Positions 17,753 through 26,571 are shown, counted from the first letter of the stretch. The stretch: DNA of 64,000 bases from CAIRDP01 sp037138335 (GCA_037138335.1 JBAXIO010000009.1:112373-176372), one strand, 5' to 3'. Numbers and translations: made by a program. Notes: generated by a model from the letters alone, not told the origin.

Positions 17753-18362
17753 CTTTCAAAATCGTTAAATCATCAGTCTGCTGCCTCAGCCGCATCACAA
17801 AGATCCCCAGTATCAGCACGCTCACAAAGATATCCAGCAGTATCCCGAGGTTAATAAGCATGGGGATCTCGCTGCCAATGGCCAGCGAAAGCAGCAGCAC
17901 TGCATTTTCGATCACCAGGAACCCAACCAGGTGCGAGAAGATCTTACGGTGCGAAATGATAAGGAACAGCCCGGTAAATACGGCAAAGAATGAAACAATA
18001 AAAAACAGCAGGTTATAGGGGGTGGTATTCATTGAGAATGAAACCACTATACTCAGCAACAGCCCCATGGTCACAAATAACAGTGAATAGAAAGACGGAA
18101 GGGCTTTTTCGTGGACCCTTGCCACGCCTGTTTTTCGGATCACCGTAAACAGCAGGTAAGGCACCACGATCACTTTAAAAAGCAGGGTTTCTATGGCGAC
18201 GAAAAGCACAGTGGCGAGGGTGATCCTGTCGAGCTGCAAAAAGGATAAACCAAACAGCAACAACCCCTGGAGGCCGACAAGTCCTGCATATATCCTGAAC
18301 CTCTCGGTTACGCTGAGGTAGATCAGGCTGATCGCAAAGACGATGATGAGCATTGAGGTCAT
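17745..18362 (-). CDS. hyfE: HyfE-like membrane subunit
   Basis: This 205-residue, very hydrophobic protein has about six helices. It resembles HyfE, whose C-terminal half is NuoK-like (HLVGFLVIENAVLLLSLAIG with the membrane Glu of NuoK, near residue 150). HyfE links the antiporter-like subunits to the rest of the membrane arm. It starts one base after the stop of the hyfC-like gene and overlaps hyfF, as in hydrogenase-4 operons. No sign of degeneration is seen. Confidence 0.85.
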   Translation of the reverse strand: MTSMLIIVFAISLIYLSVTERFRIYAGLVGLQGLLLFGLSFLQLDRITLATVLFVAIETLLFKVIVVPYLLFTVIRKTGVARVHEKALPSFYSLLFVTMGLLLSIVVSFSMNTTPYNLLFFIVSFFAVFTGLFLIISHRKIFSHLVGFLVIENAVLLLSLAIGSEIPMLINLGILLDIFVSVLILGIFVMRLRQQTDDLTILKDD

Positions 18363-18363
18363 A

Positions 18364-19278
18364 TCAGCGGATGAGGTTGCGGGTTAACAGTAATACAACG
18401 ATAAAAGCGATCAGTGCGATGGAACTCAGGGTAACGATGAACTGCGGATTTTTAGCCAGTTTTTTTCTGGCGCGGAATGATTCCATGAGCCCGATGGCAG
18501 CAGCAAACCCTGCCTGGACAAGGAAGAACAGCGGCATATTCGCCCCCAGCCATCCGCCTTCAACAGGTAAAATTAAATTCGCGATAAGCCCCCCGTACAA
18601 AACGAATTTGAGGTTTGTCCCTGTCTGGATCAGGGCCAGGTCGACGCCGCTGTAATCGAGTATCATTACTTCGTGGACCATGGTGAGTTCGAGATGTGTT
18701 TTAGGGTCATCAACAGGCATACGGCTGTTTTCTATCATTGCGATCTGGACCAGGAGGTAAATTGCAATGGCTCCTGCGATCAGGGAGAATTCGCCTGCAA
18801 ACTGGAAATGTGAAAAGATACCCTGCATTGAAAGTTGTCCTGAAAGCAGAGACAGTGTCCCAAGCAAAATGAAAAAAGCCGGTTCGGTAAGCATCGAATA
18901 AAGGGCTTCACGGTTGGCGCCCATGCCTTCGAAGCTGCTCCCGGTATCGAGTGCGCCAAGGATGAAGAGAAGTTTGCCAAGGGCCAGCAGGTAAGCAAAG
19001 AGGATGAAGTCGCCTTCAAACCCAAATGCAGAAGGCATACCGGGGAAAGGCAGTAAAAGCAGGGCACAAAAAATAGTGGCGAGGTAAACGGCGGGGGCCA
19101 GCCTGAAGATGAAACTGGTAGTTGTGCTGAACACGCTGCTTTTCCTGAAAAAAAGGTTAATGTTCTTCCATGGCTGCAGTAATCCCGGCCCTTTGCGGCC
19201 GCTTGCAATGCTTTTAACCCTGAGGATAATCCCGGGGAAAAAGATTGCAGATGCTATAGCCAGCAGGGTTCCCGTCAT
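18364..19278 (-). CDS. hyfC: HyfC/NuoH-like membrane subunit
   Basis: About 304 residues from the ATG at 19278, which overlaps the hyfB-like stop by four bases (ATGA). The frame extends further upstream but lies inside hyfB. About eight helices are visible. The NuoH/HyfC signature is intact: ENSRMPVDDPKTHLELTMVH (about 195) contains the conserved acidic loop that faces the small and large subunits, and GRKGPGLLQPW near residue 28 is the N-terminal family motif. In complex I this subunit couples quinone-site chemistry to ion movement. Conservation of its acidic loop argues that coupling to the peripheral arm still matters here. Confidence 0.9.
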   Translation of the reverse strand: MTGTLLAIASAIFFPGIILRVKSIASGRKGPGLLQPWKNINLFFRKSSVFSTTTSFIFRLAPAVYLATIFCALLLLPFPGMPSAFGFEGDFILFAYLLALGKLLFILGALDTGSSFEGMGANREALYSMLTEPAFFILLGTLSLLSGQLSMQGIFSHFQFAGEFSLIAGAIAIYLLVQIAMIENSRMPVDDPKTHLELTMVHEVMILDYSGVDLALIQTGTNLKFVLYGGLIANLILPVEGGWLGANMPLFFLVQAGFAAAIGLMESFRARKKLAKNPQFIVTLSSIALIAFIVVLLLTRNLIR

Positions 19279-21299
19279 ATCAGTTTCAGATAAAGAAGAA
19301 CAAAGATCAGGAGGATAAAAATAAATGCATAAAGCACGTAATGTCTGATGTTGCCGGTTTGAAGCCGGGCCAGCTTTTTCAGTACCAGCCACGACAAGTC
19401 GGTGAGCTTGCCCAGGCCTTTGCTGAAAATATCCCCGGTTTGAATATGCATTGAACGTTTGTGCGGGAAGATATCCTCAGCTGCAATGGCCCTGAACTCC
19501 TCCCTGTTCTGCAACACAGGCTGGGCCAACTCTGAGAGGTTCCCTGAAAATGAAGCCCCGGTATATTGCTGCCTCGCGGTCCCATGGGTATACCCGCAAC
19601 CCCAGGTGGGGCCGTATATGACTTCCCGATTTTTCAGCAATCGCAATCTTAACAAAAGTATTGCGGTGACAAGGCTTACCAGGATAAGCCCGAAAAGACT
19701 GATTTTACTTAATGCGACGGCAGGAAATATACCCGCAGGCAACATCCCCGGATGGAACTGGCTTTCGACAAGCCCGGCGATGGGAGTGATAAACACAAGT
19801 GGCATCAGTCCGATCCCGAGGATCACAAATGCAATCAGTAACTGGGGAAAGATCATGTCACTGGTTACTGTGCCTGGTTGTATAGGGATGTTTTTTCGGG
19901 GGGTGCCGAGAAAGCTTATGCCAAAAGCCCTTGAGAAGCTGAAAATGGCCAGTCCCCCTATCAGCGTAAGGCTGAGAATGATCAGGAGGAAGAGGATGGA
20001 CAGGTATTCGTTCCCTGCGCCAAGGCCTTTGAAGAACCCTGCATATAAAAGGAATTCCGAGATGAACCCGTTGAGGGGAGGAAGTGCGCAGATAGCAGCC
20101 GAGCCGAAAAGGAACAAGCCGGCAGTGCGGGGAAGCGAATGTACCAGCCCTCCCAGTTCTTCGATATTCCTTGTGTGTGTTGCCCTGAAAACCGAGCCCG
20201 AGCCGTAAAAAAGAAGGGATTTAAACAGTGAATGGTTCAGGACATGGAGCAGGCTGCCCGTGAAGCCCAGAACGGTAAGGACGGGATTATGCAAGGCAAT
20301 CCCTATGGATCCCAGGCCCATTCCCAGGCCGATGATCCCTATGTTTTCGATGGTGGAATAAGCCAGTACCCGTTTAATGTCTTTCTGGGTTGTCGAAAAT
20401 AAAATGCCCAGTAATCCGGTGCCGGTTGAGACAATGAGCAGGACCAGGCCAATGCTGTACCAGTCGGACTGCACCGAAGTCAATACGCGGAAAATGCCGT
20501 AGATCCCCATTTTGATCATCACCCCCGACATCACCCCCGAAACATGGGACGGGGCGGCAGGATGTGCTTCGGGGAGCCAGGTGTGGAAAGGCATGAACCC
20601 TGCTTTGATGCCGAAACCTGCAAAGAACAGAAGAAAAAGCCCTGTGTTGTTGTGATTTGAGAACCAGGTGGGGAGAGCATCGAAACTCATTTGGCCTGTG
20701 CCGGCTTCGGTGATAAGGAAGGCAATCAGCAGGAAAAGAAAGCCGATATGCATCTGTACCAGGTAATTGACTGCCGTTTTCAGGGTTGACCGTTTTTCAG
20801 CCTCGAATAAAATCAGCATGAAAGAAGAAACGGCCATCAGTTCCCAGGCGATGAGAAATGAAAGACCGTCACGCAGGGTTAACACGGCAAGCATGGAAAG
20901 GTGAAGCCATGCATAGCTGAAATAATGAAGTGAAAACTGGGCCGGGTTTTTGGTTTTTTCATATGCCTTGAGATAGCCCCTCGAGTAGAGCATTCCTGTA
21001 AGCACTGTAAAATTGGTTACAAGGATGAAAAAGGAACTTAACTTATCGATGGTGAAACGGAGTTCCCCCAGGTCTCCTTTGAAAATCCAGTTTGTGGCCT
21101 GAAGGCTTGCCGTAATTGCCGATCCCGTTTTGAGGCTTGAGGTAACAGGAACCGAAAGAAATTGAAGTATGGCAGGGGTCGAAGTAACAAGGATGATAAA
21201 CAGGATAAGAGAAAGGGTATAATAATAGCGCACCTTCCCGGGAACTACCAGGATCAGAAACGAAAGTAAAACCGCCGCAGGGATAAAGTATTGCGCCAT
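19275..21299 (-). CDS. hyfB: HyfB/NuoL-like antiporter subunit, first gene of hyf-like operon
   Basis: About 674 residues starting MAQYFIPAAV; an in-frame TTG seven codons upstream is less likely. About 16 helices are predicted. The antiporter core is well conserved: SFLIAWELMAVSSFM (Glu in TM5, about 145), FGIKAGFMPFHTWLPEAHPA (Lys and His region, about 240) and KDIKRVLAYSTIENIG (about 315). HyfB is the larger antiporter-like subunit of hydrogenase-4 type complexes. Gene order here is B-C-E-F-G-(H)I, lacking separate HyfA, HyfD and HyfH. No formate dehydrogenase or hydrogenase maturation gene is present. A hairpin sits immediately before the start codon. Confidence 0.91.
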   Translation of the reverse strand: MAQYFIPAAVLLSFLILVVPGKVRYYYTLSLILFIILVTSTPAILQFLSVPVTSSLKTGSAITASLQATNWIFKGDLGELRFTIDKLSSFFILVTNFTVLTGMLYSRGYLKAYEKTKNPAQFSLHYFSYAWLHLSMLAVLTLRDGLSFLIAWELMAVSSFMLILFEAEKRSTLKTAVNYLVQMHIGFLFLLIAFLITEAGTGQMSFDALPTWFSNHNNTGLFLLFFAGFGIKAGFMPFHTWLPEAHPAAPSHVSGVMSGVMIKMGIYGIFRVLTSVQSDWYSIGLVLLIVSTGTGLLGILFSTTQKDIKRVLAYSTIENIGIIGLGMGLGSIGIALHNPVLTVLGFTGSLLHVLNHSLFKSLLFYGSGSVFRATHTRNIEELGGLVHSLPRTAGLFLFGSAAICALPPLNGFISEFLLYAGFFKGLGAGNEYLSILFLLIILSLTLIGGLAIFSFSRAFGISFLGTPRKNIPIQPGTVTSDMIFPQLLIAFVILGIGLMPLVFITPIAGLVESQFHPGMLPAGIFPAVALSKISLFGLILVSLVTAILLLRLRLLKNREVIYGPTWGCGYTHGTARQQYTGASFSGNLSELAQPVLQNREEFRAIAAEDIFPHKRSMHIQTGDIFSKGLGKLTDLSWLVLKKLARLQTGNIRHYVLYAFIFILLIFVLLYLKLI

Positions 21300-21300
21300 T

Positions 21301-21323
21301 GCTTTGCAAAGTAAAAGCAAAGC
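21301..21323 (-). promoter_or_regulatory. Hairpin abutting the hyfB start codon
   Basis: On the minus strand GCTTTGC (21317-21323) and GCAAAGC (21301-21307) form a perfect 7-bp stem with a 9-base loop, ending one base before the ATG at 21299. Such a structure could hinder ribosome access. The loop also holds TACTTTG, close to a -7 element, so it may simply be promoter sequence. Confidence 0.4.
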
Positions 21324-21389
21324 TTTATAGGGTCACCCGTTTAAAGCGAGAACTTATAAACAGGGATATAGTGAAAAAATAAATGAAGC

Positions 21390-22076
21390 TTAGTAGTATT
21401 TATCAACCTTGGGATTTCCCTTGCTGTCATAATAGGTCCACTTCCCGCTTTTTTTCCCGTTGGTTAAATATCCGTCAAAATCCTTCAGGCCGTTTTTATG
21501 ATAACCTACAACCGGCCCTGTATAAGGAGCCCCGTCAAGGAATTTTATCGCAGCGCCCTTCAACTGCGTCCAGGGTACAGGCTCCTGTGCCTTTTCCACT
21601 TTTACTTCACGTGGCTTTGCTTCCCGGGGCTTAGATGGCTTTGGTGCTGCAATGGCTTTTTCTTCCTGGACTGCTGCCGGTGGAGCAGAAGCTGCGGGTT
21701 TTACGGAATCAACCAGGGTGCCCTCACTCGAAAGAAGCTTGCCATACTTATACATTTCCACAGCCTGTTGCTGCCCGTTGTCGTGCCAGTAGGTCCATGT
21801 GCCATCTTTGACTCCTTCTTTGAAATTTCCTTCCATTTGCTTTTGCCCGTTTGGGTAATAATAGACCCATAAACCTTCACGCAATCCTTTATCGAGTTTT
21901 CCCTGCATGGTAACTTTCCCGTTATTGTACTCTGCCACATCGCCGGTGAATGGTTTATCTTTGTTGGCAAGGTAAAAAACGCCATTGCGGTCCTGCAACT
22001 GGCTGAAAGTCGCAACATCAGGAGAACAGGCATAAAGTAAGATCAAAATGCCGGAAATGAGTAAAATTTTTTTCAT
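21390..22076 (-). CDS. MORN/YwqK-type repeat lipoprotein
   Basis: About 228 residues from MKKILLISG; the frame starts seven codons earlier but this Met gives a proper lipoprotein signal with lipobox LLYACS (Cys17). The mature part carries MORN_2-type repeats: GLREGLWVYYYPNGQKQMEG, GVKDGTWTYWHDNGQQ and, after a Pro/Lys-rich linker, GLKDFDGYLTNGKKSGKWTYY. These repeats are named after YwqK-type 'antitoxins' in databases, but in Bacteroidetes envelope lipoproteins the function is unknown. It is transcribed in the same direction as the hyf-like operon but about 90 bases upstream of it. Confidence 0.8.
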   Translation of the reverse strand: MKKILLISGILILLYACSPDVATFSQLQDRNGVFYLANKDKPFTGDVAEYNNGKVTMQGKLDKGLREGLWVYYYPNGQKQMEGNFKEGVKDGTWTYWHDNGQQQAVEMYKYGKLLSSEGTLVDSVKPAASAPPAAVQEEKAIAAPKPSKPREAKPREVKVEKAQEPVPWTQLKGAAIKFLDGAPYTGPVVGYHKNGLKDFDGYLTNGKKSGKWTYYDSKGNPKVDKYY

Positions 22077-22094
22077 GACGGTGGTTTTTAAGTT

Positions 22095-22102
22095 CAAACT
22101 TA
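22095..22102 (-). promoter_or_regulatory. Putative -7 element for the MORN lipoprotein gene
   Basis: TAAGTTTG on the minus strand matches TAnnTTTG and ends 18 bases before the start codon. No convincing -33 element was found. Confidence 0.4.
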
Positions 22103-22289
22103 GATTTTTACTAAACTTACCCGGATTACGCTTGTGTTAAAAAATTAATCGCATGACTGAAAATCAAGTACCAAATTAATAATTATACATTCAAAATTAA
22201 TAAAATTAAACAGGTATCAAATATATTTTGCCAAAACAATACATTACCTTAGCGCACAGGAATCCGTTTCATAAATTTCAAATCACCTG

Positions 22290-24146
22290 ATGAATCTTTC
22301 TTTCAGAAAAAAACTCATCCTGTTCAGCTTGCTTTTAGCTGCCTCCGCATATGGGTTTGCCGGCCCAGGCAAGGATTCGGTCAGTGTGCATAACATGATC
22401 AGAAAAGGCCGGGTGCTTGATGATTCAGATGGAGCGGCAGCCCAGTCTTTTTATAATAAAGCCGTCAGATTAGCCGATTCTCTGAATTTACAGGATGAAA
22501 TGATCGCTTCCACCCTGGTAGTCATGGCCGATTATGATACTTACCGCGGGAAACTTGATTCGGCCATGCACCTTTCGCTTAAGGCATTGAAATTCTATGA
22601 GGATAATGGAAAAACAAAAGAAAGTATAAGGTCGCTTTCAAGAATAGGCGATATTTTACGAGCCAACGGAATGTATGACAAGAGCTATGATTATTTCCGC
22701 AAAGCGCTCAAGATTCTGAGGGAGGTGAATGACAGCACTTTGCTTGCATCAGTATATAACAGGCTGTCGGCCTCCTATTATGAAGATTTAAAAGTAAGCC
22801 TTGATTCTTCCTCCAAATACGCTTTGCTTTCCCTGTCAATCGCCAGGAAGCTGAATCTCCGGGGCCGCATATCCAACAATCTGAATATACTCGGCTCAAT
22901 AGAGTCGAAAAAGGGGAATTATCTAAAGGCTATCGATTACTACAACCAGGCCCTGCCAATACTCAGTGAAGTGGCTCCTGTTGACATGGCATTGACCCTT
23001 GCCAATATGGGTTCGAATTATGAGAAGATTAAAAACTACGGGAAAGCCGAAGAAGCAAATTTAAAGGCCCTGGAACTGGCCAGGAACGCCGGTATACCAC
23101 AGTATATCTGGATGGCATGCAAGAACCTTTCGTCAACCTACCAGGAAACAGGAAGGTACAAGGAAGCTTGCAAATACCTTGAACTATATTCCCAGATAGA
23201 ATCCGAATTGTTATCCCAGCGTGTATTGGTCCAGGTACAGGATTTCGACAACCGTATCGAGATAGAAAAAAGGAATGATGAAAATAAGCGCCTTGAATAC
23301 GAGCAACAGATCACAAAAGGACAGTTTAAATTTACACTGATCCTCTCCATTTTTCTGTTTTTCATTCTTATATCGGCTGCGGTCTTCCTGGTTTTCCAGC
23401 AGAAGCAAAGAAGGAAAATTAACCAGGTTGTCGCCAAGCTCGACCAGTCAAATGTTGTGCTCAGGCGTTTTATTTCTATCCTCGCACATGACCTTCGATC
23501 GCCTTTCAATTCGATCCTGGGATTTTCCGACATCTTGAAAAACGAACCGGACCTCAGCGAGCGGGAACGCGAAATGGCCGTCAACTCCTTATCGCAGACA
23601 AGTCACCTGACCTATCACCTGCTTGAAAGGCTTCTCGAGTGGTCCCAGCTTGAGTCGGGTTCCATACATCCGAAAAAGAAACTTTTCCTTTTAAACGAGC
23701 ATATCGTTGAAACAATCTCGCTGCTAAACCATGCTGCGCAATTGAAGAATATTGTACTTGAATTTAAGGCAATAGCCGAGGTTAAAATATTTGCCGATCC
23801 CAACATGATCCAGACGGCTGTTCGCAATGTAATCTCAAACGCAATTAAATTCACAAGACCCGGAGGATGGGTTAGTGTTTCCCTTGAAACCAGTGAAGAT
23901 ATTGTTCATGTCGTTATACAGGATAACGGTATAGGAATGACAGCCGACGTCCTGGATAAAGTGTTCAGGATTGAGGAAAACTACAAATCAAAAGGCACAT
24001 CGGGAGAATCGGGGACCGGTCTCGGGCTTATACTCTGTAAGGAGTATATTGAAATGAACGGGGGGAATATCAAGATTATCAGCGATCCGGAAAAAGGGAG
24101 CACATTCACTCTTGAATTGCCATTGGGGATGGATCAGCTGACCTAA
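22290..24146 (+). CDS. TPR-domain sensor histidine kinase
   Basis: This 618-residue protein has a signal peptide (about 1-25), six or more tetratricopeptide repeats (about 65-310; for example NYLKAIDYYNQALPILSE and NYGKAEEANLKALELARNAG), a transmembrane helix (about 351-372), then HisKA with acceptor His near residue 400 (LAHDLRSPFNSILGFSD) and an HATPase domain (NAIKFTRPGGWVSVS, then SGTGLGLILCKEY). The TPRs would be periplasmic and sense a ligand or protein. This design is common in Bacteroidetes. No cognate regulator is adjacent; the nearby genes are a Crp/Fnr regulator and a methyltransferase. Confidence 0.92.
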   Translation: MNLSFRKKLILFSLLLAASAYGFAGPGKDSVSVHNMIRKGRVLDDSDGAAAQSFYNKAVRLADSLNLQDEMIASTLVVMADYDTYRGKLDSAMHLSLKALKFYEDNGKTKESIRSLSRIGDILRANGMYDKSYDYFRKALKILREVNDSTLLASVYNRLSASYYEDLKVSLDSSSKYALLSLSIARKLNLRGRISNNLNILGSIESKKGNYLKAIDYYNQALPILSEVAPVDMALTLANMGSNYEKIKNYGKAEEANLKALELARNAGIPQYIWMACKNLSSTYQETGRYKEACKYLELYSQIESELLSQRVLVQVQDFDNRIEIEKRNDENKRLEYEQQITKGQFKFTLILSIFLFFILISAAVFLVFQQKQRRKINQVVAKLDQSNVVLRRFISILAHDLRSPFNSILGFSDILKNEPDLSEREREMAVNSLSQTSHLTYHLLERLLEWSQLESGSIHPKKKLFLLNEHIVETISLLNHAAQLKNIVLEFKAIAEVKIFADPNMIQTAVRNVISNAIKFTRPGGWVSVSLETSEDIVHVVIQDNGIGMTADVLDKVFRIEENYKSKGTSGESGTGLGLILCKEYIEMNGGNIKIISDPEKGSTFTLELPLGMDQLT

Positions 24147-24274
24147 GTGGTCAGATTATAAGCTATACGGTTTGATCAATTTACCTGAACTCATTCAAAG
24201 CCGGACCGTCGGTTCGAAGTCCCCGTCCTTAATCATCAGTAAATTCAACCTTATTCCCAACCCGCGTTTCAGCC

Positions 24275-24850
24275 ATGGATAATGAGATTCTAAAATTTAA
24301 AAATTACCTGGCACAGCTTACCTCAATTGATGATAAATCCTTTGAGATGGCTGCTGAATATTTAAAAATTGAGAAAATATTCAGGGGAGACTATTTAATT
24401 AAAGAAGGACAAATTTGCAATAAGATTGCATACATAGCCGAAGGGCTCTTCAGGATTTACAATTTAAAGGACGGCTTGGAGATAAACACCTGTTTTTGTC
24501 TGGAAAATTCAATAACAACATCGTTTAGCAGTTTTGTTTACCAGGTTCCTTCTGTTGAAAGTATACAAGCTCTTGAAGACTCCCTGGTAGTTACACTTTC
24601 CTATGGGAATTTGACAAAACTGCAAAAGGCAAGTGCAAAGTGGCAAACAATCAGGCAATTGTTTACCGAAAAAGAGTGCCTTCGATTGTCCGACAGGGCA
24701 AGTTCATTAAGTTTTGAGTCAGCCCTGGAGAAATATGAAAATCTTCTTAAACTCCAGCCCGATATTATTCGAAGGGTGTCCATTCAGCATATTGCATCTT
24801 ATATCGGAGTGTCAAGGGAAACATTAAGCCGGATCCGTTCCAGGATCTGA
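24275..24850 (+). CDS. Crp/Fnr-family transcriptional regulator
   Basis: This 191-residue protein has a cyclic-nucleotide-binding-like beta roll (about 28-115; IFRGDYLIKEGQICNKIAYI) and a C-terminal helix-turn-helix (about 165-190; SIQHIASYIGVSRETLSRIR). It lacks the Cys set needed for an Fnr Fe-S cluster, and the typical cAMP-binding RS pair is not obvious, so the ligand is unknown. Codon use is AT-richer than in the flanking kinases. It lies 84 bases before a methyltransferase gene in the same orientation, and a palindrome lies between them. Confidence 0.88.
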   Translation: MDNEILKFKNYLAQLTSIDDKSFEMAAEYLKIEKIFRGDYLIKEGQICNKIAYIAEGLFRIYNLKDGLEINTCFCLENSITTSFSSFVYQVPSVESIQALEDSLVVTLSYGNLTKLQKASAKWQTIRQLFTEKECLRLSDRASSLSFESALEKYENLLKLQPDIIRRVSIQHIASYIGVSRETLSRIRSRI

Positions 24851-24855
24851 CAATG

Positions 24856-24875
24856 TATTTTTGTGACAAATGTCA
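24856..24875 (+). promoter_or_regulatory. -7 element plus TGACA-AA-TGTCA palindrome before the methyltransferase
   Basis: TATTTTTG (24856-24863) matches the Bacteroidetes -7 element. It is followed without a gap by TGACA AA TGTCA (24864-24875), a perfect 5-bp-arm palindrome. Its position over the likely transcription start would suit a repressor. The adjacent Crp/Fnr protein is the obvious candidate binder. Confidence 0.45.
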
Positions 24876-24934
24876 ATTGAAACCAGCTTTTTTACCAATT
24901 ATTTTGCTTCATAATTATAAACTAAAATTAAGTT

Positions 24935-25750
24935 ATGAAACGAAAAGGAATACATAAGCCTACGGTAGAAGATGCAATTGAGTTAAGCGGAATTGAAATA
25001 TTGCATCCCGGCGGGTTTGAATTAACCAAAAGGACTGCTGAACTTTGCGAATTAAAAGAAGGGATCAGCGTTTTAGATGTGTCAAGCGGACGGGGAACCC
25101 AGGCAATATATTATGCTAAGACATTCGGTGCAAATGTAACCGGGCTGGATATCTCGGAAGAAATGATTAAAACAGCTACAAAAAGTTCAATAGAAAATGG
25201 TGTAATGGATAAGGTAAAATTTATCCTGGGGGATTCCCAGAATCTGCCATTTAATGATAATGAGTTTGATGTTGTCATTAATGAATGTGCAGTTGGAATA
25301 CCCGATGATTCTCAGAAAGTGTTAAATGAAATGCTCAGGGTTGTTAAACCAAACGGGGCAGTTGCTATTCATGAATCGACCTGGAAAAAGTCATTGCCGG
25401 AAAAGGAAAAGGATGAAATTTCAGAAAGATATGGAACAACACCACTGGAATTTACTCAATGGAAAGAGATGTTGGAAAATGCAGGAGCTATTAATATAGT
25501 CGGTGAATTTGAGCAATGGTCAAAACCTGAAATGTTCTGGAATATCAGGAAAGACAGAAAAGTAAAAAACTATAAAAGCGTTATGTCAATCGGTGAAAAG
25601 ATTTTAACTGCATTCAGGGTTTTTAACATTCATGGATTTAAAGGGGTTATTAAAGTATTTGAAAACGAAAAATATTTCTTCAGAACAGTATTAAGGGGAG
25701 AATTAGGATATGCTTTATTTAAAGGAATAAAAAAAGCCGGAATCGATTGA
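24935..25750 (+). CDS. SAM-dependent class I methyltransferase
   Basis: This 271-residue protein has a Rossmann methyltransferase core. Motif I is VLDVSSGRGTQAIYYA (about 49-64), the acidic residue ending strand 2 is in VTGLDISEEM, and FNDNEFDVVINECAVG near 105 matches the motif around strand 4. It resembles UbiE/small-molecule methyltransferases, but the substrate cannot be named; the roughly 100-residue C-terminal part has no motif I recognise. Codon usage is clearly AT-richer than the neighbourhood (many tta, aat, gaa). Together with the upstream Crp/Fnr gene and the flanking tRNA this suggests acquired DNA. Confidence 0.87.
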   Translation: MKRKGIHKPTVEDAIELSGIEILHPGGFELTKRTAELCELKEGISVLDVSSGRGTQAIYYAKTFGANVTGLDISEEMIKTATKSSIENGVMDKVKFILGDSQNLPFNDNEFDVVINECAVGIPDDSQKVLNEMLRVVKPNGAVAIHESTWKKSLPEKEKDEISERYGTTPLEFTQWKEMLENAGAINIVGEFEQWSKPEMFWNIRKDRKVKNYKSVMSIGEKILTAFRVFNIHGFKGVIKVFENEKYFFRTVLRGELGYALFKGIKKAGID

Positions 25751-25766
25751 TTACCAGCTTTTTTAG
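25729..25766. terminator. Bidirectional terminator between methyltransferase and tRNA-Arg
   Basis: AAAAAAGC (25730-25737) and GCTTTTTT (25757-25764) form an 8-bp stem, extended by a GG/CC pair after one mismatch. The U-tract on either strand would stop the convergent transcripts. Confidence 0.6.
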
Positions 25767-25776
25767 ATTTTCTCAG

Positions 25777-25848
25777 TAGCCCCGATAGGAATCGAACCTA
25801 TATTTAAAGTTTAGGAAACTTCCGTTCTATCCATTGAACTACGGGGCC
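25777..25848 (-). tRNA. tRNA-Arg (anticodon CCU)
   Basis: A 72-nt cloverleaf is visible on the minus strand: acceptor GGCCCCG paired with CGGGGCU (one G-U pair), D-arm GUUCAAUUGGAUAGAAC, anticodon stem GAAGU/ACUUU with loop UUCCUAA giving CCU, and T-arm AUAGG-UUCGAUU-CCUAU. The discriminator is A and CCA is not encoded. It reads AGG codons. Confidence 0.92.
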
Positions 25849-25941
25849 AATGGGGGTGCAAAGGTATAAAAAATTCTTTTGAAGGAATCAAGCAGGCAGC
25901 ACATTAGAGAATAACCAGAATCCCCTTCACGGGATCCATGA

Positions 25942-26571
25942 TCAGATAAGCCCGTTATCTATTACATAATGAATGATCTCGGAATTGTTTTTCAGGTTCA
26001 TTTTCTTGAGGATGCGGGTGCGGTAGGTGCTGACAGTACGGTCGCTGATGCCAAGTTTTTCGGCTATTTCAATCAGTGATTTTCCCGATCCCACCATACA
26101 CATTACGTCGAATTCACGGTCGGAAAGCCGTTCATGCGGCGATTTATCGTTCAGCTCATTTAGTTCGTCGGCAAGCTTCTCTGCAATTGCAGGGGTTATG
26201 TATTTACCGCCTGTACTGACTTTGCGGATAGCTTCAACGATCATTTCAGGTGCCATCTCCTTGGTGAGGTAGCCTGAGGCCCCGGCTTTGAAAGCCCTTA
26301 TGGCAAAACGGTCCTCGGGATAAATGCTGAGCATGATTATCTTTACATGGGGCTGGATCTTTTTCACGTCTTTAATGATCTCCAGACCATTGCGTCCCGG
26401 CAGCGAGATATCAAGAATAATTACATCCGGTTTATTCGATGAAACAAGCTTCAGGGCTTCGGCAGCATTCTTTGCCATACCCACAACAGCTATTCCTGTT
26501 TCAAGCTTCAGGATGGTTTTTAAACCTTCACGAACAATGGCGTGGTCATCAACAATCAGTATATTGATCAT
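25942..26571 (-). CDS. NarL/FixJ-family response regulator
   Basis: This 209-residue protein has a receiver domain (1-120; phospho-acceptor Asp54 in IILDISLPG, Lys in YLTKEM) and a LuxR-type helix-turn-helix (about 145-205; LSDREFDVMCMVGSGKSLIE, then LGISDRTVSTYRTRILKKM). It is the cognate partner of the HisKA_3 kinase encoded five bases upstream in the same operon. The targets are unknown. Confidence 0.95.
   Translation of the reverse strand: MINILIVDDHAIVREGLKTILKLETGIAVVGMAKNAAEALKLVSSNKPDVIILDISLPGRNGLEIIKDVKKIQPHVKIIMLSIYPEDRFAIRAFKAGASGYLTKEMAPEMIVEAIRKVSTGGKYITPAIAEKLADELNELNDKSPHERLSDREFDVMCMVGSGKSLIEIAEKLGISDRTVSTYRTRILKKMNLKNNSEIIHYVIDNGLI

Noticed and set aside
14019..21299. Functional formate hydrogenlyase / hydrogenase-4
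   Set aside because: Ni-Fe ligands, proximal cluster ligands and one ferredoxin cluster are missing, and no formate dehydrogenase or maturation genes are nearby.
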